The notes: a model not told the origin generated them from the letters alone. A stretch of 40,338 bases of DNA from a virus (IMGVR_UViG_3300043409_002307:1-40338); one strand, 5' to 3'; numbered from the stretch's first letter, positions 1-6,748 are shown. Numbers and translations are program-made.

Positions 1-942
1 TCTGAGGTAGCGATAATTGGCTTGAGATCCATTAGACGTTAAAGTGTGAAAAGAATTTGTATTAGATGCATTGAAAAAAGTGTCATTATTGCGCGTGTCG
101 ATTGGTATCCAAGATCCTGCATCAATGCCAGTTAAATCAAAAGCACTCAACGTGTTAGATCCTTCCAAAACCCAATTACGCATATAATAGCCCCCGCTAT
201 CATTACGATTTCGTAAAGTATATTTTTGAATCGAAATTTGTTTTGTCTTGAAGTCCCACGCGATCCAACTATTTACAACATTATTTGTGTAAAAATCACT
301 AATTGATCGGTCTGTTAAAGTGCTAGGAGTCCCACTACCAATACTACTAACCTGTACATCCACAGCTCCAATTGTTACAGGATTTGCGAACGCTGTAGTC
401 AGCATCGCAGTGCCTAAATAATAAAACGCTCCATTGGTATCGCCATCACTAACGTAAGTGAGAGCGATACCGCCACCGGGTGGCGGCGGTGATGATTGAT
501 ATGTTAGTCTGCCATGTTGATTAAGCCATCCGATTGTTGAGTTAATATAGCTAACTCGATCGATTAATCCAATTCCAGGTGGTCCGAATACTCCATCTTC
601 GCTAGCCTGTCCATTGAATTTATTGATACCACTACGCAACAATACTTTATTCGGACTCAAATCCAATCTTTGAATCCAAATATCAGAATCTAGCGAATCT
701 GGCAATAGTGGCAACGTAATTACCACATCTCCTGCAGTTGCATCTATACTGAGTCGATCGCCAGCAATTGCCATATAGTCACTAGTTTTAAGTTGCCATG
801 CGGATAATCCACCCCCACTGCTAGGTAAATTTTTGACAGCACCAGCATCGAGCCGATTTACCCCATTGAGCGTCTGAAGTGCGTCTCTGACTTGAGTAGG
901 GGTTTGACTAGTCAATTGCACTGGTACACTACCAAATCCCAT
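1..942 (-). CDS. Tail/fibre protein with discoidin-like C-terminal domain (3' end cut by window edge)
   Basis: An open frame of 314 codons runs from the ATG at 942 down to base 1 without a stop, so the C-terminus lies outside the linear window. Residues 1-50 are a short head with a Gly-rich turn (SSGGG at 41-45). A Pro/Gly hinge (SPPPPGGG, 151-158) separates this from a C-terminal domain (about 162-314) with the pattern of discoidin/F5-8 type C carbohydrate-binding folds: WIAWDF, then NWVLEGSN, then a final YRYLR. Such domains in phage fibres usually bind host sugars, so a receptor-binding role is inferred. It starts 1 nt after the upstream gene's stop, as the next gene of the minus-strand tail block. 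If base 1 is joined to base 40338 the frame adds one Arg codon and then TGA, which is where a discoidin domain should end. The fold is assigned by eye only. Confidence 0.75.
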   Translation of the reverse strand, partial: MGFGSVPVQLTSQTPTQVRDALQTLNGVNRLDAGAVKNLPSSGGGLSAWQLKTSDYMAIAGDRLSIDATAGDVVITLPLLPDSLDSDIWIQRLDLSPNKVLLRSGINKFNGQASEDGVFGPPGIGLIDRVSYINSTIGWLNQHGRLTYQSSPPPPGGGIALTYVSDGDTNGAFYYLGTAMLTTAFANPVTIGAVDVQVSSIGSGTPSTLTDRSISDFYTNNVVNSWIAWDFKTKQISIQKYTLRNRNDSGGYYMRNWVLEGSNTLSAFDLTGIDAGSWIPIDTRNNDTFFNASNTNSFHTLTSNGSQANYRYLR

Positions 943-943
943 C

Positions 944-1684
944 CTAAACGCCCTCCGCTACTGCTAAAATTGCCGTATTGCCGCCGTTAGTAATCGCCAT
1001 CACCAATCCAGTGTATAGATTGGTGCTATTAATCTCGTAGGACTGTCCTGGTGCCAATGGCAATCCTAATCCGTAAGTTCCCACAGCCCCAAAAAATAGA
1101 TCAGCCGAATTAGTTGACGATCGATTGACGATCACCGCGCCTTTGCGATTGATATTAGCCGCTAGTACTGTCGCGCCTGTATCGGTTATCGATGGATCTG
1201 AGTGAGCATATGTACTAATCGGAGTACTCACAGATCCGCCGCCACTATTAGCGGTGTTGGTGACAATGCTGGTTAGTCTAGCAATAATCGTATCAATATC
1301 CGCCGCGCTCTGAATTGCGCCCTCGATATTGGATTGGGTCAGTTTACCAGTATCGATCGATGTTAGTCGCGTGATGATGGTGTCAATATCAGCAGCGGAT
1401 TGGATTGCGGCTGTGATATCTGACTGGGTGGGAGGATTGGGCTTTGCAACCAAATCGACTAACCGCGCCACAATCGTATTGATGTCAGCACTGCCATCAA
1501 TCCCGTCCGATACTGTGGCTATAGTAGTCCCACTCCCCGATCCACTCCCACCACTAAAGGCGGCATCGACTAGTTGGCAGATGGCAAGTTTAAATACAGC
1601 GAGTTCGATCGCCGACTTGTCTGGACCATTGACGATTTGATCGTATTTGGTAATTAATCCTGATATAACCTGAGATCGCGTCAT
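944..1684 (-). CDS. Modular tail protein with N-terminal adaptor and three helical repeats
   Basis: 246 aa. Residues 1-50 (starting MTRSQVISGL, then a KLAICQLVDAAF helix and a GGSGSGSG linker) are closely similar to the first 50 residues of the gene at 2608-3045, so this looks like a shared adaptor that docks onto a common virion part. Three repeats follow with the core ADI(D/N)TI(I/V)xRL at residues 66-75, 98-107 and 128-137, probably short helices or a coiled-coil stalk. The last ~85 residues are a beta-rich domain ending AILAVAEGV. It lies in the minus-strand structural block, 1 nt before the fibre gene. No enzyme motif is visible. A tail spike or decoration role is inferred from context. 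The gene is surely coding; its role is uncertain. Confidence 0.75.
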   Translation of the reverse strand: MTRSQVISGLITKYDQIVNGPDKSAIELAVFKLAICQLVDAAFSGGSGSGSGTTIATVSDGIDGSADINTIVARLVDLVAKPNPPTQSDITAAIQSAADIDTIITRLTSIDTGKLTQSNIEGAIQSAADIDTIIARLTSIVTNTANSGGGSVSTPISTYAHSDPSITDTGATVLAANINRKGAVIVNRSSTNSADLFFGAVGTYGLGLPLAPGQSYEINSTNLYTGLVMAITNGGNTAILAVAEGV

Positions 1685-1708
1685 TGAATAACCAAATTAT
1701 TTAAGATT

Positions 1709-1746
1709 TAATCTCAGGTATGACAAATAAATTACTCCTGAGATTA
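1709..1746 (-). promoter_or_regulatory. Intergenic stem-loop between two tail genes
   Basis: TAATCTCAGG (1709-1718) pairs with CCTGAGATTA (1737-1746), a 10-bp stem with an 18-nt loop. It fills the 68-nt gap between the stop of the 1753-2295 gene and the start of the 944-1684 gene. No strong U-tract follows on the minus strand, so it is more likely a processing, stabilising or attenuating element than a strong terminator. Confidence 0.4.
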
Positions 1747-1752
1747 TTAAAG

Positions 1753-2295
1753 TTAAGCCAGTGGGAAAATGTAGAAAGTGGTAGGAGTTGTAACCGCTAG
1801 CACGGTATTAACTACAAAAGCATTAGCTGTATCTGAAGCGGTGACTCGTCGCAATGAAATATCTTGCCCAACGTTGTTTCTAGCAGTAAAATCAATACTT
1901 GAGAACGATCCGGTTGGTAAGTTTAGGTTGTGAGTGACCGTATTATTGCCTGCTGTCATAGTAGCTAGAGTTACTACGATACCTGAGTTTCTACCAAGAT
2001 TGGAGTCGGTAGTCCACGCGGTACCATTCCAAGTAAATTTGTTTGTACTATTAACTGGTACTGATACACCATTAATCGTAAACGATACAGTTCCAACGTT
2101 ACTGATTAAGACAATTAAGCCAGCGTTAGCAATAGTTGGAACTGGTAGCGTCAGTGATTGCGCGGCTGTAGTTTGGTTAACAGCGAAAGCACTGGCAACA
2201 TCTACAGTAGCTGCCGCGGTACCAATCGCGCCGCCAGTCGCAAGGTTGGCAATCGGGATAGTCGCCAATCGAACATTATCTTGAAATAAAGGCAT
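1753..2295 (-). CDS. Putative tail/virion protein (beta-rich)
   Basis: 180 aa, start ATG at 2295. The sequence is rich in Ala, Thr, Val and Asn with alternating hydrophobic residues, typical of beta-structured phage fibre or decoration proteins. The N-terminal half contains AAQSLTLP, VLISNVG and FTWNGTAWTTDS, a pattern seen in phage tail-fibre domains. The C-terminal half (GNNTVTHNLNL and then a strand-rich stretch ending TFYIFPLA) resembles the whole product of the next gene at 2353-2607 (GDNLITHNLGL), so the two probably share one domain. No catalytic motif is visible. A virion role is inferred from composition and from its place in the minus-strand block. Confidence 0.7.
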   Translation of the reverse strand: MPLFQDNVRLATIPIANLATGGAIGTAAATVDVASAFAVNQTTAAQSLTLPVPTIANAGLIVLISNVGTVSFTINGVSVPVNSTNKFTWNGTAWTTDSNLGRNSGIVVTLATMTAGNNTVTHNLNLPTGSFSSIDFTARNNVGQDISLRRVTASDTANAFVVNTVLAVTTPTTFYIFPLA

Positions 2296-2352
2296 AAAAT
2301 CAAGTGTAGGTAGTGTGATGTTTCGGAAGCTTTACGGTTTACCAACCACTAT

Positions 2353-2607
2353 TTATAAGAGCTTCATATTTACATTATTGATGTTTGTAGCTGTTGTTAT
2401 TATACAAGTATTGGCGGTATTGTTTTTCACTGCTAGTAAAATACGACTGCCAGTGACAGCATCTCTAATATCAACAATTAAGAAAAAAGGCGATGCTAAT
2501 CCTAAATTATGCGTGATTAAATTATCACCAGCGACTAGGTTTAAATTTGCCGAATAAGTTTTAGTATTAGCATTACCATTAGCATTACCATTAACAATAG
2601 TAGTCAT
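2353..2607 (-). CDS. Small single-domain tail protein
   Basis: 84 aa, starting at the ATG directly after the TAA stop of the 2608-3045 gene, with no gap. The N-terminus contains a short Asn-Gly/Asn-Ala repeat coded by near-identical triplets (GGTAATGCTAAT units). The rest (NLVAGDNLITHNLGL, then strand-rich sequence with VDIRDAVTGSRIL and TCIITTATNINNVNMKLL) matches the C-terminal half of the 1753-2295 product, so it is probably a stand-alone copy of that domain. It is likely a minor tail or fibre component. The 57-nt gap down to the next start has no clear signal. Confidence 0.65.
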   Translation of the reverse strand: MTTIVNGNANGNANTKTYSANLNLVAGDNLITHNLGLASPFFLIVDIRDAVTGSRILLAVKNNTANTCIITTATNINNVNMKLL

Positions 2608-3045
2608 TTAATACCTCACTACTAATACTAATTTGTTGGTTGCTGGAGACAAAAACTTAATGGTAGTTCCCGCCGGAATATTGTTATCCCAAGTTTCTTT
2701 CCCGAATGCGAAAAACCAAGCATTGTCGATAGTGGGATTCGATCCATCGGTAGTGTAATAAACTAGATCGCTACCATTAGTACAGAAAGTCATCAACCTC
2801 ACATCGTTAGCAACTACGAACGATCTCGCAATACCAGCCGCCAAATTCATATTTATTTGGGTTTCGGTTGATACGATTGACTGGACTGAGTTGGTCGAGT
2901 CCCCACTGCCGCTAAATACGGCATCAGCTAACTGAGCAATGGCTAATTTGGCAATCGCTGACTCAATTACTGCATTTTGATTGCCTGTAATTTGATCGTC
3001 GTACTGTTTGATTTTAGATGCGATTACTTGCGACCGAGTAGGCAT
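2608..3045 (-). CDS. Modular tail protein sharing the adaptor domain
   Basis: 145 aa. Residues 1-50 (MPTRSQVIASKIKQYDDQI, then a KLAIAQLADAVFSGSG helix and linker) duplicate the N-terminal adaptor of the gene at 944-1684. The rest is a beta-rich domain ending TNKLVLVVRY. The two proteins have the same head with different bodies, which suggests competing or stacked parts mounted on one site of the virion. It sits 1 nt below the 3047-3514 gene and abuts the 2353-2607 gene, so it is probably cotranscribed with both. Function is inferred from context. Confidence 0.7.
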   Translation of the reverse strand: MPTRSQVIASKIKQYDDQITGNQNAVIESAIAKLAIAQLADAVFSGSGDSTNSVQSIVSTETQINMNLAAGIARSFVVANDVRLMTFCTNGSDLVYYTTDGSNPTIDNAWFFAFGKETWDNNIPAGTTIKFLSPATNKLVLVVRY

Positions 3046-3046
3046 T

Positions 3047-3514
3047 TTAGATATAGTTATTTGCTAGATAGATTCGATCTCCCACACAGGTATCCGGTAC
3101 TCCAATCCCTGATGATAGTACTGATACGTCCCCGTACCGGACAAACCGCCCATACCCTTGAGCTGGATCGGCGTAGTTAGGTACATTAAGCAGATAAGCT
3201 AGATGGTCCGTCTCTGCGAGATAATTTCGCCAACTTTGAATAAAATCTTTGTTGGTACTGGTAATAGTCGATCGATTGATGTCCCCAACGACTAACTGTC
3301 TCTGACTAAACGTCCCTTCACCAGTCTCCGACCGATCGAATGCCTCATCGCACCGATCTAAATGCTTTTGTAATCGCTGGACAGTATAGTCATCTACTAT
3401 ACTCTGCATCTGCAACTCTAATCGTGCTGCGTCGCCAGCGGGGATACTGTTAGGGGCGCAGTATCTCAAGTGATACCTTACCCTGGATTTGTCGATCGCG
3501 GCTAATGCTGGCAT
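3047..3514 (-). CDS. Putative neck/tail structural protein of unknown fold
   Basis: 155 aa, start ATG at 3514. The N-terminal ~60 residues are charged and helical (DKSRVRYHLRYC, then QMQSIVDDYTVQRLQKHLDRCDEAF). The C-terminal third is aromatic and Gly-rich (YLLNVPNYADPAQGYGRFVRYG). The pattern suggests a helical connector or adaptor with a beta tail. I do not recognise the family firmly. It is placed 3 nt after the stop of the 3518-3952 gene and 1 nt before the 2608-3045 gene, so it belongs to the same operon. A connector or tail-completion role is only a guess from position. Confidence 0.65.
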   Translation of the reverse strand: MPALAAIDKSRVRYHLRYCAPNSIPAGDAARLELQMQSIVDDYTVQRLQKHLDRCDEAFDRSETGEGTFSQRQLVVGDINRSTITSTNKDFIQSWRNYLAETDHLAYLLNVPNYADPAQGYGRFVRYGDVSVLSSGIGVPDTCVGDRIYLANNYI

Positions 3515-3517
3515 TGT

Positions 3518-3952
3518 CTATACAGCGATAGTAGGTAGTTTATCAAAGCGTAGCCTGTGACTGATAGACTCCCAGTCACACTTAGGAGCCACTTCGATCA
3601 TCCGATTGATAAAGTTAATCTCATCATCAAACATGCTTTCGTTCCGCGCCTGAATAATCTTCCGCGCTAGTACGCCTTTACCCCCTGGCAAACTAGGGAA
3701 TGCGGCTAGAACCTCGGAAATACTGCATTGATTAATCAGCACGTTATCTGTGTTGACATCGAGATTGAGATTAGGGGCATCCCCTAAGTCACACATCGCC
3801 GCTACACCGGTCGCCCCTTTGTCTGTGGTATACCCGTACTGAGGCTGTCGCTGAGGAGTGAGAGTAATATTGTTGATAGTCACAGTTTGGGCGATAGTAT
3901 GATTATACGCTTTGTCACCCCTCATATAATCAACTCTGATATTATCTGCCAT
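3518..3952 (-). CDS. Helix-hairpin-helix-like protein in the tail block
   Basis: 144 aa from the ATG at 3952. An in-frame start at 4015 is possible but would overlap the plus-strand gene at 3951-4151, and the MADNIRVDYMRGDKAYN start reads as a natural N-terminus. The first ~60 residues look beta-rich. Residues about 80-140 contain FPSLPGGKGVLARKIIQAR, close to the helix-hairpin-helix pattern hPGhGxxhAxxIhxxR seen in ComEA/GspK-type proteins, followed by a long acidic/amphipathic helix. HhH motifs bind DNA in many proteins but are also used for protein contacts. Its place among tail genes suggests a structural or DNA-exit role. The gene is confident, the motif call moderate. Confidence 0.6.
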   Translation of the reverse strand: MADNIRVDYMRGDKAYNHTIAQTVTINNITLTPQRQPQYGYTTDKGATGVAAMCDLGDAPNLNLDVNTDNVLINQCSISEVLAAFPSLPGGKGVLARKIIQARNESMFDDEINFINRMIEVAPKCDWESISHRLRFDKLPTIAV

Positions 3953-4151
3953 GTCTACATCTATACCTAATAACGTCAAAATTATCTGTAATTGCCCATA
4001 TTGCCTACAGCGCAATATCCCTATTTTAACATCTAATCTATCGACTAGCGGTGCTTATGCCCAAGGGCAGTCATGGGCTGTGGGGAGTCCCACGATTAGG
4101 GGATGCAAGCATATATTTGCGGTGCTGAGATACCTTGATATCCCGTTTTAA
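3951..4151 (+). CDS. Small SWIM-like zinc-binding protein
   Basis: 66 aa on the strand opposite to its neighbours. It fills the gap between two minus genes exactly: its ATG overlaps the start codon of the 3518-3952 gene by 2 nt and its TAA ends 1 nt from the stop of the 4153-4425 gene. The protein has CNC at residues 13-15, a further Cys at 18, and CKH at 53-55, which fits the CxC...CxH pattern of SWIM zinc fingers. Short phage proteins with this spacing are found in structural regions. The close fit into the gap and the motif argue for a real gene, but it would be transcribed antisense to the tail operon and no clear promoter is seen. A spurious frame cannot be excluded. Confidence 0.5.
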   Translation: MSTSIPNNVKIICNCPYCLQRNIPILTSNLSTSGAYAQGQSWAVGSPTIRGCKHIFAVLRYLDIPF

Positions 4152-4152
4152 T

Positions 4153-4425
4153 CTACTCAACTGGTGGTAGCGGATCGTCACCTGGTAGATACTTGGGCGT
4201 GTAAGTACCTCCAGCTTGATACCTACCAATCAATGTAGCAATTGCCCCAACAGTACCAGTAGCAATCGCTACTACATCAGCAATATTAGCCTTTTGGGTG
4301 GCATCCTTACCCCTACTGGCTAATGCCTCAATATTCGGAGCAATTGCCAGAATCAACCCCATCAGCGACACATAGACCCCGATAGCTGTATTAGTTAAAA
4401 ATAAATTACGTTTGACCTGTGGCAT
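4153..4425 (-). CDS. Holin-like membrane protein
   Basis: 90 aa. There are two predicted membrane segments: about residues 11-30 (NTAIGVYVSLMGLILAIAP) and about 48-66 (IADVVAIATGTVGAIATLIG), joined by a charged loop (ASRGKDATQKAN). The tail TYTPKYLPGDDPLPPVE is soluble and Pro-rich. A short basic N-terminus, two hydrophobic helices and a polar tail fit a class II-type holin. It is the first gene of the minus-strand block, with a candidate promoter just upstream, and lies close to other lysis-type genes at 4574 and 6207. Membrane location is well supported; holin activity is inferred. Confidence 0.6.
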   Translation of the reverse strand: MPQVKRNLFLTNTAIGVYVSLMGLILAIAPNIEALASRGKDATQKANIADVVAIATGTVGAIATLIGRYQAGGTYTPKYLPGDDPLPPVE

Positions 4426-4456
4426 GGCTGATTAGATCTACGATAGTGATATCCCA

Positions 4457-4462
4457 ATTGTA
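4457..4462 (-). promoter_or_regulatory. Candidate -10 box for the minus-strand tail block
   Basis: On the minus strand this reads TACAAT, 32 nt upstream of the ATG at 4425. The same hexamer, in the context GGTACAAT, lies upstream of the regulator genes at 5710 and 39869. No good -35 hexamer is seen. It sits in the short divergent gap between the holin-like gene and the small plus-strand frame at 4471. Confidence 0.4.
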
Positions 4463-4470
4463 CCAAAATT

Positions 4471-4617
4471 ATGCAAACCGATAAATTAACTATCAGTCAG
4501 CAGGTAGCGGTAAAATGTGATGAGGTTATTGATACAATAGATAAAATCATTGCAACACTCAGACAGCTTCATAATGACAGCAGAAGAACAACTAGCGGTA
4601 AGATTAGAGTCGATTAA
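4471..4617 (+). CDS. Possible small helical protein
   Basis: A 48-codon frame starting MQTDKLTISQQVAVKC and ending GKIRVD. The middle (CDEVIDTIDKIIATLRQLHND) has heptad-like spacing and could form an amphipathic helix. It overlaps the next gene (ATG at 4574) by 44 nt in another frame and begins 46 nt from the divergent holin-like gene. No Shine-Dalgarno sequence is obvious. It may be a small antiholin-type or regulatory peptide, or only the transcribed leader of the following gene. Confidence 0.35.
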   Translation: MQTDKLTISQQVAVKCDEVIDTIDKIIATLRQLHNDSRRTTSGKIRVD

Positions 4618-4918
4618 AGACTCGATCGTTGGCTTTAAATTTGCCATTGAAGCGATGGAAAAACGCGCTGATAAATTTGAAAGGGAACTGGCTGAATGTC
4701 GCAATAAAGTAGTGGATCTCAGCGATAGCGATATCAGATCAGGGGCACAATTGGCAGTAATTGAGACATCCATGAGTACGATGTCTAGCGACATCAGGAG
4801 CGTCCGCAATAGCGTACTAAGTGCAATATTCACGGCTTTGATTATATGGGTTAGTGGGACTGCTTTCTCGACTGTTTATCGCGTGCCCGTCCCACATATC
4901 AAGACTGGCGGTAAGTGA
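4574..4918 (+). CDS. Coiled-coil protein with C-terminal membrane anchor (XhlA/holin-like)
   Basis: 114 aa from the ATG at 4574; an in-frame TTG at 4550 is a weaker start. Residues 1-80 are a charged coiled coil (for example IEAMEKRADKFERELAECRNK). Residues about 84-103 are hydrophobic (VLSAIFTALIIWVSGTAFS), followed by a short basic tail ending KTGGK. A long soluble coiled coil followed by one membrane helix is the layout of XhlA/BhlA-type accessory holins and of some spanin-like proteins. Its stop directly abuts the stop of the convergent gene at 4919. The lysis role is inferred from layout and neighbours. Confidence 0.6.
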   Translation: MTAEEQLAVRLESIKDSIVGFKFAIEAMEKRADKFERELAECRNKVVDLSDSDIRSGAQLAVIETSMSTMSSDIRSVRNSVLSAIFTALIIWVSGTAFSTVYRVPVPHIKTGGK

Positions 4919-5710
4919 TTAGATTAATTGTTGCTGGCGATTACTAACCAATAGCTTGCAGGCTTCAGATAGGTTTTGCTTGCTCACAAACGGCTGCAAA
5001 GTCTTTCGTGGCACAGTGTCAACCAGATCGGCGCGTCCTAACTTATTGAGTTCCCGCTCTAATTCAGCTCCAGATTTAAAACTACGTCCGCCATTCTTGT
5101 TGAGGTAGTCTGCTAGTTGCTTAGTCGTTTGACCTTCAAATTTAGCACCGCTAGCAGCATCGATTACTTCTAGGATTGGTCGATCGACCTCTACGACCGA
5201 ATCAGACTTACCCTCAAGTAACAACGTGGTCTGAATGCCATAAGCCGTGAGCCGGAAGTCCTGACGGTCGTTTTCGTGGCGACGTAACTTTAGATTCTCA
5301 TTCTCAAGTTCTAATTCCCGAATGCGATCGTTCTGAGCTGGGACGACTACCTCAGCCTCGCGAGTTTTGACCGCAAAATAATGTTTGGCTGACTTGACGT
5401 TTGGCTTGCCACGACTATCGCAAGCAAGTGCGACATGATAGCAAGCTGATCGAGAGAACTTGTAGTCTTTTGCTTTCTGATGTTTCAGGGTTACTTCTAG
5501 AAGGAGGGCATGGCTTGATATGTCTCCCACTGCCGATTCTAGGTTTTCTAGTCCTTGTTCGATAGCATTCTCGAACATCTGCCACTTGGTATAACCAAGC
5601 ATTTTTTGAAGATCGCGTGCAGACCACCACTCGATCCCGCGACTATCGAACTGGCGAATTGCATCGAATGGGCTTGTCGGTTGCTGAGATGTTAAACTTA
5701 ATGCATTCAT
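4919..5710 (-). CDS. DinD/Bro-like phage regulator (copy 1)
   Basis: 263 aa. The N-terminal ~120 residues follow the DinD/antirepressor pattern: SPFDAIRQFD, EWWSARDLQKMLGYTKW, then FSRSACYHVALACDSRGKP and AKHYFAVKTREAEV. A conserved coiled coil (PAQNDRIRELELENENLKL) comes next, and the C-terminal ~110 residues form a separate helical domain. The product at 39057-39869 is a paralog with the same order of parts. Such proteins are known as phage antirepressors or DNA-damage-linked regulators, so a DNA-binding regulatory role is likely, but the target is unknown. Its own promoter and a hairpin leader (5729-5784) closely match those of the Bro-N gene at 31054-31794. Confidence 0.75.
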   Translation of the reverse strand: MNALSLTSQQPTSPFDAIRQFDSRGIEWWSARDLQKMLGYTKWQMFENAIEQGLENLESAVGDISSHALLLEVTLKHQKAKDYKFSRSACYHVALACDSRGKPNVKSAKHYFAVKTREAEVVVPAQNDRIRELELENENLKLRRHENDRQDFRLTAYGIQTTLLLEGKSDSVVEVDRPILEVIDAASGAKFEGQTTKQLADYLNKNGGRSFKSGAELERELNKLGRADLVDTVPRKTLQPFVSKQNLSEACKLLVSNRQQQLI

Positions 5711-5728
5711 GTCTATGTTTCTGATAGA

Positions 5729-5784
5729 TTTGATTAGCGATCGACTGATAACCGATCGCGTCCCGTTGGGGATAACCTATTGTA
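5729..5784 (-). promoter_or_regulatory. Promoter and hairpin leader, type A (copy 1)
   Basis: Read on the minus strand: a -10 box TACAAT (5779-5784), then CCC-aac-GGG (5762-5770), then a 7-bp stem GCGATCG/CGATCGC (5737-5743 with 5753-5759), then CTAATCAAATC, and the ATG at 5710. The same parts occur in the same order before the gene at 31054-31794. The stems are palindromic and could act as operators or as RNA hairpins in the 5' leader. Upstream, CTGATAGA about 17 bp before the -10 box is shared with the type B leader at 39870-39955. Confidence 0.65.
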
Positions 5785-5809
5785 CCCGATCCGACAATTA
5801 ATCTATCAG

Positions 5810-6187
5810 ATGCTCCCAATTAAGCTAGATATCATCCCCGTCCCTAAACCTAGGATGACCCAATCGGATCGATGGAAGCGCAGACCTTGCACCGAACGCT
5901 ACTGGGCATACAAAGACCGATTAGTCGAACTTTGGGGCGATCGAGAGTTGCCCGATACTTTTCACGTAATATTCACAATGCCGATGCCAGTGGGCTGGAC
6001 TGAAAAGCGGAAAGCAATGTTCGATGGAAAACCTCATCAACAAAAGCCAGACACATCGAATCTTCTCAAGTCTTTTGAAGATTGTTTAATGGATGAAGAT
6101 TCTATTTTATGGGATATTCGATCGACAAAATTATGGGGACGAAGTGGCTCTATAGATGTGCGAAAATTAGAATCATTTAAACCGTAA
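5810..6187 (+). CDS. rusA: RusA-like Holliday junction resolvase
   Basis: 125 aa from the ATG at 5810; an upstream in-frame TTG at 5780 lies inside the divergent promoter and is less likely. The start IIPVPKPRMTQSDRWKRRP and the block KPDTSNLLKSFEDCLMDEDSILWDI match the RusA family, in which acidic residues in the second block bind the metal. RusA cuts four-way junctions and could help resolve recombining or replicating phage DNA before packaging; it fits with the ERF annealing protein at 7936. The length is normal for the family (~120 aa). The basic N-terminus and the Asp-rich block are the strongest evidence. Confidence 0.85.
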   Translation: MLPIKLDIIPVPKPRMTQSDRWKRRPCTERYWAYKDRLVELWGDRELPDTFHVIFTMPMPVGWTEKRKAMFDGKPHQQKPDTSNLLKSFEDCLMDEDSILWDIRSTKLWGRSGSIDVRKLESFKP

Positions 6188-6206
6188 ACATCAAACAACT
6201 AGTAAT

Positions 6207-6680
6207 ATGACATCGAATTACAAACTCAAGTTTGCGCTTGACGCTCAATCCTCTAATGAGCTTGTGGTAGGACTGCTGACACTCTACAAAGATGGATCGG
6301 CAATTAACAGCTACAGGGCAACTAGCAGCCGCGCTGGACATCAAAATATAGGCTCTTGGAATTACACTGGCGGATTGTTGCCACCTACTATTGAGATTGT
6401 TGAACATACTGGCAAAGGGCTATCAGTTGCTACTACCCCACTAATTTTGGATATCAAGGGCGTTAACGGAGAGTTTTACCCTATCTACCCATACAACACC
6501 AATACTGATGGTGATAATAGGGGTGATTGGGGAATCCATATCGACCTAGATCCTAGACCAGGAACTATGGGCTGCATTGGTTTAAAGACTAGAGTAGGAA
6601 TGAAAGCCCTGATTCGAGATATGGGGAAAATCGCAAGCTTAGGTATTAAGGTAATAGAATTGGAGGTAGTCTACTACTGA
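6207..6680 (+). CDS. L,D-transpeptidase/YkuD-like cell-wall enzyme (candidate endolysin)
   Basis: 157 aa. Near the middle it has GSWNYTGGLLPPTIE, and near the C-terminus GDWGIHIDLDPRPGTMGCIGL. A His followed 12 residues later by a Gly-Cys-Ile is the active-site layout of L,D-transpeptidase (YkuD) and DUF2778-type proteins, whose catalytic Cys acts on peptidoglycan stem peptides. The usual [S/T]xGC is here TMGC. There is no signal peptide or membrane segment, so it would need a holin. It follows RusA by 19 nt and ends at a perfect palindrome at 6705. No other wall-degrading enzyme is visible in the window, which makes this the best lysin candidate. Moderately sure of the fold. Confidence 0.6.
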   Translation: MTSNYKLKFALDAQSSNELVVGLLTLYKDGSAINSYRATSSRAGHQNIGSWNYTGGLLPPTIEIVEHTGKGLSVATTPLILDIKGVNGEFYPIYPYNTNTDGDNRGDWGIHIDLDPRPGTMGCIGLKTRVGMKALIRDMGKIASLGIKVIELEVVYY

Positions 6681-6689
6681 TATCAGTAG
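6674..6689. repeat. 16-bp perfect palindrome at the end of the lysin-like gene
   Basis: CTACTGATATCAGTAG spans the TGA stop of the gene at 6207-6680 and is followed by CTTTTGATAAAAG, another small inverted repeat. It lies just before the stronger palindrome at 6705 and may be part of the same 3' end structure. Confidence 0.4.
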
Positions 6690-6704
6690 CTTTTGATAAA
6701 AGAC

Positions 6705-6748
6705 AAAAAATAAAGGGTGTTATCGATCGATAACACCCTTTATTTTTT
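6705..6748. terminator. Bidirectional terminator, perfect 44-bp palindrome
   Basis: Two 22-nt arms are perfect reverse complements: an A-tract, TAAAGGGTGTTATCGA, its mirror, and a T-tract. It lies between the convergent genes ending at 6680 (plus) and 6756 (minus). A-tract, GC-containing stem and T-tract are present on both strands, so it can stop transcription from both sides. Confidence 0.9.

Noticed and set aside
1329-1640. 103-codon plus-strand frame
   Set aside because: It lies wholly inside the modular tail gene 944-1684 and has no independent motif or start signal.
1934-2284. 116-codon plus-strand frame
   Set aside because: A shadow of the 1753-2295 gene, whose beta-rich product and operon position are better supported.
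2315-2557. Plus-strand frame with a hydrophobic stretch
   Set aside because: Overlaps the 2353-2607 gene, which is tightly packed in the operon and shares a domain with its neighbour. The hydrophobic look comes from reading the Asn-rich gene backwards.
3555-3585. TGTGACTG...CAGTCACA inverted repeat
   Set aside because: Half-site spacing does not match the TGTGA-N6-TCACA dyads; it is inside a coding region and probably due to codon use.
4486-4833. 115-codon minus-strand frame
   Set aside because: Antisense to the coiled-coil membrane gene at 4574, which has a clear layout.
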